Source: Flavobacterium psychroterrae (GTDB lineage: Bacteria; Bacteroidota; Bacteroidia; Flavobacteriales; Flavobacteriaceae). Taken from it: 64,000 nucleotides of DNA. Location: the NCBI RefSeq assembly GCF_018380615.1, contig NZ_JAGYVZ010000018.1, forward strand, positions 1 through 64,000, in the 5' to 3' direction. Made by a program: the position numbers and the translations under genes. Positions 57,891-64,000 of the stretch are shown here, in pieces (the stretch's first letter is position 1; every line of letters starts with the position of its first letter). The notes under the pieces were generated by a model, which ran no database searches, was not told the DNA's origin, and worked only from the letters and a program-made list of their open reading frames with translations.

Positions 57891-59141
57891 ATGGAAAACA
57901 ATAACGTACCGAAACATCTTTATTTTTACTCAGTTGGTCTGAGTTATAAAAAAGCCGATGCTGAGGTAAGAGGTAAATTTAGTTTGGATGCAATTGCAAA
58001 AACGCGCTTGCTGGAACAGGCTAAAGAAGAAGGAATTGAAAGTTTGATTGTCACTTCGACCTGCAACAGAACCGAGATTTATGGTTTTGCAGAACATCCA
58101 TTTCAATTGATAAAACTAATTTGTGATAACAGCAACGGTTCAGTCGAAGCTTTTCAGAAAGTTGGTTTTGTCTACAAAAATCAAGAAGCCATTAATCATA
58201 TGTTTCGCGTAGGAACTGGTTTAGACAGTCAGATTTTAGGCGATTTTGAAATTATTTCACAAATCAAGACCAGTTTTGCCCATTCAAAAGCTATGGGATT
58301 GGCCAACACTTTTTTAGAAAGATTGGTAAATGCTGTAATTCAAGCCAGTAAAAAGATCAAAAACGAAACTGAAATTAGTTCAGGCGCAACTTCGGTTTCT
58401 TTTGCATCGGTACAATACATTATTAAAAATGTAGAAGATATCGGCAATAAAAACATTCTACTTTTCGGAACAGGAAAAATCGGAAGAAATACTTGTGAGA
58501 ATCTTGTAAAACATACTAAAAACGAGCATATTACTTTAATAAACAGAACTAAAGACAAAGCTGAGAAATTGGCCGGAAAACTAAATTTGATTGTTAAAGA
58601 TTATTCAGAGTTACACTTAGAACTTCAAAAAGCAGATGTTGTTGTTGTCGCTACAGGCGCTCAAAACCCAACAGTTGACAAAGCTATTTTAAATCTAAAG
58701 AAACCTTTATTGATTTTAGATTTATCTATTCCGAAAAACGTTCACGAGAATGTAGAGGAATTAGAAGGCGTGACTTTGATTCACATGGATTATTTGTCGC
58801 AATTGACAGATGAAACTCTTGAAAACAGAAAATTACACATTCCAGCTGCCGAAGCGATTATCGAAGAGGTAAAAGAGGAATTCGTAACCTGGACAAAAGG
58901 ACGCAAATTTGCTCCAACAATCAATGCTTTAAAAGAAAAACTGAATGCTATAAAGGTTTCAGAATTAGATTTTCAAAGCCGAAAAATTGCAGATTTTAAT
59001 GAAGCTCAGGCTGAAATCATTAGCAACAGAATCATCCAGAAAATCACTACACATTTCGCTAATCACTTAAAAGACGACGACACCATGGTTGATGAAAGCA
59101 TCGAATGGATCGAAAAAGTCTTCAAAATAAAAGCATCTTAA
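57891..59141 (+). CDS. hemA: Glutamyl-tRNA reductase
   Basis: 416 residues. Nucleophile Cys58 lies in VTSTCNRTEIYGFAE; the catalytic domain, NADPH-binding domain (LLFGTGKIGRNTCENL) and the C-terminal dimerisation helix are all in place. It makes glutamate-1-semialdehyde from Glu-tRNA, the committed step of the C5 heme route. The usual conserved dimer tail ends near IEKVFKIKA. It starts the hemA-hemC-hemD-hemE row; hemL and hemB are not in the window. The gap to hemC (105 bases) holds a large inverted repeat. Confidence 0.96.
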   Translation: MENNNVPKHLYFYSVGLSYKKADAEVRGKFSLDAIAKTRLLEQAKEEGIESLIVTSTCNRTEIYGFAEHPFQLIKLICDNSNGSVEAFQKVGFVYKNQEAINHMFRVGTGLDSQILGDFEIISQIKTSFAHSKAMGLANTFLERLVNAVIQASKKIKNETEISSGATSVSFASVQYIIKNVEDIGNKNILLFGTGKIGRNTCENLVKHTKNEHITLINRTKDKAEKLAGKLNLIVKDYSELHLELQKADVVVVATGAQNPTVDKAILNLKKPLLILDLSIPKNVHENVEELEGVTLIHMDYLSQLTDETLENRKLHIPAAEAIIEEVKEEFVTWTKGRKFAPTINALKEKLNAIKVSELDFQSRKIADFNEAQAEIISNRIIQKITTHFANHLKDDDTMVDESIEWIEKVFKIKAS

Positions 59142-59156
59142 AAACATAAAATTTTT

Positions 59157-59232
59157 CACCATATTAGTTATATAAGTAAATTTAAGCATTGCGTTGATAA
59201 ATTTTAAATGAACTTATATAACTAATATGGTG
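59157..59232. repeat. Long inverted repeat between hemA and hemC
   Basis: Arms of 21 bp, caccatattagttatataag + t (59157-59177) and its exact complement (59212-59232), with a 34-base spacer. The inner part of the left side (59166-59186) recurs inverted at 11222-11242. Confidence 0.8.
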
Positions 59233-59246
59233 GGAAAACATTAAAC

Positions 59247-60170
59247 ATGGCTGAAAAAATAATCAGAATTGGAACTCGCGATAGCGAATTGGCACTTTGG
59301 CAAGCACATACTGTCGAAAAAAAACTAAATGATTTAGGTTATAAAACTTCGATTGTTGCTGTAAAATCTACAGGTGATATTATTCTCGACAAACCTCTTT
59401 ACGAACTCGGAATCACCGGAATCTTCACTAAAACTTTAGATATTGCTATGATCAACGGCGATATTGATATTGCTGTGCATTCCATGAAAGACGTTCCCAC
59501 GGCTTTACCAAAAGGTATTGTTCAGGCGGCAGTTTTAGAAAGAGCCAATGTTCTTGATATTTTAGTACATAAAGGAAATCCTGATTTTGCCAATCCAAGT
59601 ACTATTGCAACCGGAAGTTTAAGACGCCAAGCGCAATGGTTTAACAAATACCCAAATCATACAGTTGTTGATTTACGCGGAAACGTAAACACACGTATGC
59701 AAAAACTACAAGACAATAACTGGGATGGAGCTGTTTTTGCTGCTGCAGGTCTGGAGCGCATTAACCTTAAACCAGAAAATTATATTGATTTGGATTGGAT
59801 GATTCCTGCTCCTGCACAAGGAGCAATGCTAGTTGTGGCAATGGAAAATGACAATTATACACTGGATGCGCTTTCGCAATTAAATCATATCGAAACTGAG
59901 ATTTGTACCTATATCGAACGTCAGTTTTTAAGGACGCTGGAAGGCGGTTGTACCGCGCCAATCGGGGCTTTAGTTCGTTATAATGAAGACGAAGATACTT
60001 TACATTTTCAAGGTGTTTTACTTTCGCTTGACGGAAAACAAAAACTCGAAATTGACAAAACAGTCGATATATCAGAATGGAAAAAACTTGGATTCTTCGC
60101 TGCTCAGGAAATTTTAAACAATGGCGGAGTAGAATTGATGGCATCTATTAAAGAATCTTTAAAAAAATAA
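59247..60170 (+). CDS. hemC: Hydroxymethylbilane synthase
   Basis: 307 residues. The dipyrromethane cofactor Cys235 lies in LEGGCTAPIGA, and the substrate-binding residues are in IGTRDSELALWQAHTVE, DIAVHSMKDVPT and ATGSLRRQAQ. It joins four porphobilinogen units into preuroporphyrinogen. The stop overlaps the hemD start by one base (TAATG), so the pair is translationally coupled, as in many bacteria. Confidence 0.97.
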   Translation: MAEKIIRIGTRDSELALWQAHTVEKKLNDLGYKTSIVAVKSTGDIILDKPLYELGITGIFTKTLDIAMINGDIDIAVHSMKDVPTALPKGIVQAAVLERANVLDILVHKGNPDFANPSTIATGSLRRQAQWFNKYPNHTVVDLRGNVNTRMQKLQDNNWDGAVFAAAGLERINLKPENYIDLDWMIPAPAQGAMLVVAMENDNYTLDALSQLNHIETEICTYIERQFLRTLEGGCTAPIGALVRYNEDEDTLHFQGVLLSLDGKQKLEIDKTVDISEWKKLGFFAAQEILNNGGVELMASIKESLKK

Positions 60171-60844
60171 TGAGTAAATCAATTCAAATATTATCTACAA
60201 AAAAGCTATCGAACGAGCAGAAACAAGCATTGGTAAAAGCCAATATTGAAGTAACCGAAGCTGATTTTATTCAAACGCAAAATAAACCTTTCGAACTTAA
60301 AGATGTCAATGAAAATTTGATTTTTACGAGTCAGAATGCGGTTCATAGTGTTTTATCAGATCCTAAATCAGAAGAATTAAAAAGCAAAAATGTATTTTGT
60401 GTTGGTTTAAAAACCAAAATATTACTGTCTGAAAGCGGATTTAATGTTGTGGCATATACAGGATACGCCTCAGATTTAGCTGAAATCATTACTTTGATTT
60501 ACCGCAACGAAAGCTTTACTTTTTTCAGCGGAAATCTTCGTAGAGAAACGTTGCCAAAAGCATTAAAAGATGCTGATGTTAAGCTAAATGAAATCCAGGT
60601 TTATGATACGTCATTGACTCCGCAAAAAATGAAAACTACTCTAGACGGAATCTTATTTTTTAGTCCTTCTGGCGTTGAAAGTTATTTGAAAGACAATACA
60701 ATTAAGAAAGAAAAGTGTTTTTGCATTGGAGAAACTACTGCAGAAGCTTTAGAAAAAATCACAAAAAATATCATCATTGCAGATCAGCCAACGGTTGAAG
60801 ATGTGATCGAAGATGTAATTCTTGAATACAGCAATAAGCTTTAA
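60170..60844 (+). CDS. hemD: Uroporphyrinogen-III synthase
   Basis: 224 residues; low sequence conservation is normal for this family. Two similar half-domains can be seen, with the TFTSQNAVHSV-type segment (LIFTSQNAVHSVLS) in the first half and ILFFSPSGVESYL in the second. It closes the tetrapyrrole and inverts ring D. Assignment rests on these motifs and on position between hemC (one-base overlap) and hemE. Confidence 0.93.
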   Translation: MSKSIQILSTKKLSNEQKQALVKANIEVTEADFIQTQNKPFELKDVNENLIFTSQNAVHSVLSDPKSEELKSKNVFCVGLKTKILLSESGFNVVAYTGYASDLAEIITLIYRNESFTFFSGNLRRETLPKALKDADVKLNEIQVYDTSLTPQKMKTTLDGILFFSPSGVESYLKDNTIKKEKCFCIGETTAEALEKITKNIIIADQPTVEDVIEDVILEYSNKL

Positions 60845-60881
60845 GCCTTAGGCAATAAGCAAAAAAAATTATAGTTAAACA

Positions 60882-60913
60882 TAGCTTAAAGCCTAAAGCT
60901 TAAAGCCTAAAGC
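60882..60913. repeat. Tandem AGCTTAAAGCCTAA repeat
   Basis: The 14-base unit occurs twice, ending in a third partial agc, between hemD and hemE. A related word lies at 56592-56613. Confidence 0.6.
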
Positions 60914-60922
60914 AAAAAAAAA

Positions 60923-61948
60923 ATGTTAAAAAACGACCTATTTTTAAAAGCATTAAAAGGAGAAACTGTTCAACGTCCGCCAGTATGGATGATGCGTCAA
61001 GCCGGAAGATATTTACCTGAATTTATCGCTTTGCGTGATAAATATGATTTCTTTACAAGATGTCAAACTCCTGAATTGGCTGCTGAAATTACAGTTCAGC
61101 CTATTCGCAGAATTGCACCTGATGCAGCGATTTTATTCTCAGATATTTTAGTTATCCCACAAGCAATGGGAATCGAAGTTTTAATGAAAGAGAATTTTGG
61201 TCCGTTTTTACCAAATCCTATTCGTTCAATGGCAGACGTTCACAGAGTTTACGTTCCGGACATTCAGGAAAGTTTGGGTTACGTAATGGATGCCATTAAA
61301 TTGACTAAAGAAATGCTGAACGACGAAGTGCCATTAATTGGTTTCGCTGGTTCACCTTGGACAATCTTCTGTTATGCAGTTGAGGGAAAAGGTTCTAAAA
61401 GTTTTGATACTGCAAAAGGTTTCGCTTTCTCAAACCCGGCTGCAGCACATACACTATTACAAAAAATTACAGATACTACAATTTTATACTTAAAAGAAAA
61501 AGTAAAAGCGGGAGTTGATGCGGTTCAGATTTTTGATTCTTGGGGAGGAATGCTTTCTCCTGTTGATTATCAGGAATTTTCATGGAAATACATCAACCAA
61601 ATCGTTGAGGCTTTGGCTGATCACGCTCCGGTTATTGTTTTCGGAAAAGGATGCTGGTTTGCTTTAGGCGAAATGGGTAAAAGTAGAGCTTCGGCATTGG
61701 GTGTAGACTGGACTTGTTCACCAAGAAATGCGCGTTATTTGTCTGGTGGAAACATTACACTACAAGGAAATTTTGATCCGTCAAGATTGCTTTCTCCAAT
61801 TCCAACCATCAAAAAAATGGTACATGAAATGATTAATGAGTTCGGAAAAGATAAATATATCGTAAATTTAGGTCACGGAATTTTACCAAATATTCCCGTA
61901 GATCATGCTAAAGCGTTTATTGACGCGGTGAAAGAATACGGGAACTAA
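60923..61948 (+). CDS. hemE: Uroporphyrinogen decarboxylase
   Basis: 341 residues, full length. The signature PPVWMMRQAGRYLPEFIALR lies near the N-terminus, with the active-site Asp in FSDILVIPQAMG, and GFAGSPWTIFCYAVEGKGSK is the second family motif. It removes four acetate carboxyl groups to give coproporphyrinogen III. It is the last heme gene here; the coproporphyrinogen oxidase gene lies outside the window. A long hairpin follows the stop. Confidence 0.97.
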   Translation: MLKNDLFLKALKGETVQRPPVWMMRQAGRYLPEFIALRDKYDFFTRCQTPELAAEITVQPIRRIAPDAAILFSDILVIPQAMGIEVLMKENFGPFLPNPIRSMADVHRVYVPDIQESLGYVMDAIKLTKEMLNDEVPLIGFAGSPWTIFCYAVEGKGSKSFDTAKGFAFSNPAAAHTLLQKITDTTILYLKEKVKAGVDAVQIFDSWGGMLSPVDYQEFSWKYINQIVEALADHAPVIVFGKGCWFALGEMGKSRASALGVDWTCSPRNARYLSGGNITLQGNFDPSRLLSPIPTIKKMVHEMINEFGKDKYIVNLGHGILPNIPVDHAKAFIDAVKEYGN

Positions 61949-61950
61949 TA

Positions 61951-62008
61951 TAGTATTCAGCTTCTAGTCGCAGTTTTCAGTTTCATTTCAAGTCTGAAAA
62001 CTGCGACT
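61951..62008. repeat. Inverted repeat AGTCGCAGTTTTCAG
   Basis: Arms agtcgcagttttcag (61966-61980) and ctgaaaactgcgact (61994-62008) pair over 15 bp with a 13-base loop. Same family as 54871-54926, with a shared tagtattcag start. It may terminate the hem operon. Confidence 0.75.
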
Positions 62009-62039
62009 GTGACTGAAAACTTTAAAAACCATGCCCTAG

Positions 62040-62738
62040 ATGTTTGCAAACATAAACTTCACCAGAAACTCGCCATTTTCTTTTATAGAATATGGATTTC
62101 AGGCGTATTATGCTACTTTGTTTTTGATGGTGTGGATGCATCCGGAAGAATATAATATTTCTATGGTCAATGATTTGGCTATTTTAATGGCTTTTGAGTT
62201 TATTATGGTTCACTCAGGGGTATTTATGGCGGTTATGCCAAAAAAACTTTCTCTTTTTGTGTTTTTCCCCATGTATGGATTGTTTGCATATGGTTTTAAT
62301 CATTCTGTAATTAATACAAATATTTTTTATATTTATTTGCTGACGGTTTTAAACCGAATGCGATTTGCTTTTTCGGATGTTAGTCTGGAAGTTCGCGCAG
62401 TACAAGTAGGAAAATCTGTTGCCAGAGTAATGTTGTACTTCTTTTTAATTTTTGCCGTATGTTTTGGAAACGAGTTGATTCCGAAATTAGGATTAACAGA
62501 AGAGTTTTTAGAAAAATCAAAATATTTTGATACTGTAAAAGCGAGCGGATTATTTATAGATAAACCGTATGTACCAATATGTATGGGTTTTATATATTAT
62601 TCTCTGCCAGTTTTATATTTTATTTACCGAATTATCAAAAAAATCGGCAATAGAAATAATGATCCTTTTCAAGAAAAGAATTTAATCTTTAGCAGAACAA
62701 TATATAGTCAGAAATTTAACTCTGATAAAAAACAATAA
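62040..62738 (+). CDS. Membrane protein of unknown function
   Basis: 232 residues with about five hydrophobic helices (near 22-35, 43-68, 69-92, 128-148 and 178-198) and a basic C-terminal tail. No enzymatic motif or family is recognised. It is 2 bases from the start of the next small gene (TAA, then two bases to ATG), so both are probably cotranscribed. Its function is unknown; position after hemE gives no firm clue. Confidence 0.75.
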   Translation: MFANINFTRNSPFSFIEYGFQAYYATLFLMVWMHPEEYNISMVNDLAILMAFEFIMVHSGVFMAVMPKKLSLFVFFPMYGLFAYGFNHSVINTNIFYIYLLTVLNRMRFAFSDVSLEVRAVQVGKSVARVMLYFFLIFAVCFGNELIPKLGLTEEFLEKSKYFDTVKASGLFIDKPYVPICMGFIYYSLPVLYFIYRIIKKIGNRNNDPFQEKNLIFSRTIYSQKFNSDKKQ

Positions 62739-62740
62739 AC

Positions 62741-63118
62741 ATGCTGAACAAAGGCCTTAGAGACGAAGAAAGTATTAGAATAGAGAATACTCTAAGAACT
62801 CTGCACGCGTTGATTTTTGTTCCGAAGTTTTGGAATGTTGAAGAGATAAGCCTAATAGACGAACAATTAAAGAGTTTTGGTTTAAGCTTAGAGAGAACAA
62901 TTGAAATTCCAGAAGAAGAATTAATCATTCTGCTACAAAATTGTCATTTAGATTGGAATCAACAAGAGCAATTTGCAGATATATTAGTTGGTTTATCCCA
63001 CGAAAAACAATTTGATTTTTTAGGTAAAGCACTTGCCATTTATCAATATATTCAGCAGGAAAGCAAAGTTTTTTCCTTTGGAATAAATACTAAAATCGCT
63101 TCGGTGAAAAAGAAATAA
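62741..63118 (+). CDS. Conserved hypothetical protein
   Basis: 125 residues, acidic and helical, with no signal or membrane part. The segment EEELIILLQNCHLDWNQQEQ and the Phe/Leu-rich FADILVGLSHEKQFDFLGKA suggest a small helical bundle. I recognise no family. It starts 2 bases after the membrane protein and stops 2 bases before the acetyltransferase, so the three form a tight operon. Confidence 0.7.
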   Translation: MLNKGLRDEESIRIENTLRTLHALIFVPKFWNVEEISLIDEQLKSFGLSLERTIEIPEEELIILLQNCHLDWNQQEQFADILVGLSHEKQFDFLGKALAIYQYIQQESKVFSFGINTKIASVKKK

Positions 63119-63120
63119 CA

Positions 63121-63666
63121 ATGAGTTTTACAGAATTAAAAATAGACAGAATTGAAAATATTCTTCCAGAAGAGTTTTATAACCTCATCGATAAGAATAG
63201 AAATCATATTGGAAAAACTTTTCCGGTGACTTTGGCAAATTCAAATTCTTTAAAGAAAGCAGAAGATTTTCTTGCAATCAGTCTTGACAAAGAAAAAAAT
63301 AGTGAAGGTTTTTATTTTTACGCCAGAGATCTTAAAACCAACGCTTTAATTGGCTATTTGTGTATAAAAACAATTGATTACCGCATTTCAAAATGTGAAT
63401 TAGGTTATTTTGCTGACGAAGATTATCAGGGAAAAGGTATTACATCAAAAATGGTTTCTCAAGCACTTGAATTTTGTTTCAATGAATTAAGTTTGAATAA
63501 AGTTTTTATCTGCACTTCAGAAATTAATTTGGCAAGCCAGAAAATTGCATTAAAACACAATTTTAAACAAGAAGGAATTTTGCGAGACGAGTTCAGAAAT
63601 GGTGATGGTGAATTACAAAATACTGTTTATTTCGGATTGTTAAAATCAGAATATAATGCAAATTAA
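63121..63666 (+). CDS. RimJ/RimL-like GNAT acetyltransferase
   Basis: 181 residues of the RimJ/L type: ENILPEEFYNLIDKNRNHIG at the start, ELGYFADEDYQGKGITSKMV with the acetyl-CoA loop (YQGKGI) at about 99-118, and NLASQKIALKHNFKQEGILR near the end. It probably acetylates an N-terminus of a protein or a small amine; the target is not evident. Its 3' end overlaps the following lipoprotein start by 11 bases. Confidence 0.9.
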   Translation: MSFTELKIDRIENILPEEFYNLIDKNRNHIGKTFPVTLANSNSLKKAEDFLAISLDKEKNSEGFYFYARDLKTNALIGYLCIKTIDYRISKCELGYFADEDYQGKGITSKMVSQALEFCFNELSLNKVFICTSEINLASQKIALKHNFKQEGILRDEFRNGDGELQNTVYFGLLKSEYNAN

Positions 63667-64000
63667 GGATAAATTTCTTGTACTAATTATTTGCTTTAGT
63701 TTATTTTCTTGTAAAACCTACACTATCAACCCCGAAAACTTTAAAGAGCAATTTGCAAATATTGAATATGACTTATCCACATCTACTAGTATCACTGGTT
63801 CAATTCATTATAACGGTTATCACATCAAAAAAATTAGTGTAACAGATAAAGATGGAAATACACAATTATTGGAAAACATGCCATCTCTTGAAATGCGTGT
63901 TACTTTAAACAATGGAAATCGAAAGATTGTTTACTTTGACAGCATGAAACTTGAAAATGACACTTTAACTGGACATAAGTCAAGGTTTTTTCCAAAAACA
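63656..64000 (+). CDS. Lipoprotein, 3' end beyond the window
   Basis: The frame from ATG 63656 stays open to the last base (115 codons). The start MQIKDKFLVLIICFSLFSC is a lipoprotein signal peptide with the lipid Cys at position 19; it overlaps the acetyltransferase gene. The visible part is beta-rich (for example YDLSTSTSITGSIHYNGYHI) and has no recognised domain. Coordinates and family are incomplete because the gene is cut by the window edge. Confidence 0.8.
   Translation, partial: MQIKDKFLVLIICFSLFSCKTYTINPENFKEQFANIEYDLSTSTSITGSIHYNGYHIKKISVTDKDGNTQLLENMPSLEMRVTLNNGNRKIVYFDSMKLENDTLTGHKSRFFPKT

Noticed and set aside
59767..60144. 125-codon open frame opposite hemC
   Set aside because: It lies fully inside hemC on the other strand and reads as low-quality mixed residues; hemC is unambiguous.
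1..64000. CRISPR arrays
   Set aside because: No regularly spaced direct repeats of 25-40 bases with unique spacers; the repeat families here are hairpins or short-period words.
1..64000. rRNA and tRNA genes
   Set aside because: No rRNA-like sequence and no cloverleaf with a T-arm signature was seen by eye.

Overview
The window is an AT-rich stretch of a Flavobacterium-like chromosome (phylum Bacteroidota). The evidence is a gliding-motility lipoprotein (gldH), a secreted M4 protease with a type IX secretion (T9SS) C-terminal sorting domain, a TonB receptor, lycopene cyclase, several promoters of the Bacteroidota TAnnTTTG type, weak Shine-Dalgarno usage and many flavobacterial dispersed intergenic repeats. 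I saw no rRNA, tRNA, CRISPR array or prophage. It is mostly core chromosome with small accessory insertions.

Layout. 1-130: 3' end of an IS982-type element. 0.3-13.8 kb: ferritin, a small lysine-rich protein, DUF2461, a short SSB, a GNAT/nitrilase fusion, an M28 membrane peptidase, a rhodanese divergent from a LysR regulator, then a run related to DNA maintenance (ogt, a PolB-like 3'-5' exonuclease, an AlkZ-like HTH_42 protein). 14-16.4 kb: an SpmA/SpmB fusion, then a REP-associated tyrosine transposase (RAYT) flanked on both sides by hairpin REP clusters. 16.4-26.8 kb: lipoprotein, fumarase, a LOV-like PAS protein without the photo-adduct Cys, DinB, phosphoesterase, an exported SAM hydroxide adenosyltransferase and the T9SS M4 protease. 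27-30 kb: scoA and scoB separated by a class A beta-lactamase. 30-34.2 kb: ricT-gldH-pbp1A. 34.5-38 kb: two ankyrin-repeat proteins, the second ending in a SHOCT-like domain, and a lipoprotein. 38-41 kb: a trhO-trhP-ferredoxin operon in which the two alternative tRNA U34 hydroxylases carry nearly the same C-terminal domain.

41.2-51.9 kb is redox and metal homeostasis: bacilliredoxin, ArsR regulator, lycopene cyclase, thioredoxin-like protein, TonB receptor, thioredoxin-reductase-like flavoprotein, MerC, Fur-family regulator, an Nramp-UspA fusion (mntH) and a DtxR/MntR regulator. Near-identical 16-bp palindromes upstream of the TonB receptor and mntH suggest one shared metal regulon. 52-62 kb holds an enoyl-CoA hydratase, an NtrY-like histidine kinase and a two-armed heme cluster: hemJ and hemH leftward, an AraC regulator, then hemA-hemC-hemD-hemE rightward. 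The last 2 kb has two uncharacterised proteins, a RimJ-like acetyltransferase and a lipoprotein cut by the window end.

The strongest candidates for something undescribed are the RAYT locus with possible trans REPs elsewhere in the window, the duplicated C-terminal domain joining TrhO and TrhP, and the predicted metal regulon linking a TonB receptor to mntH. All functions come from reading the sequence by eye; no database search was run.
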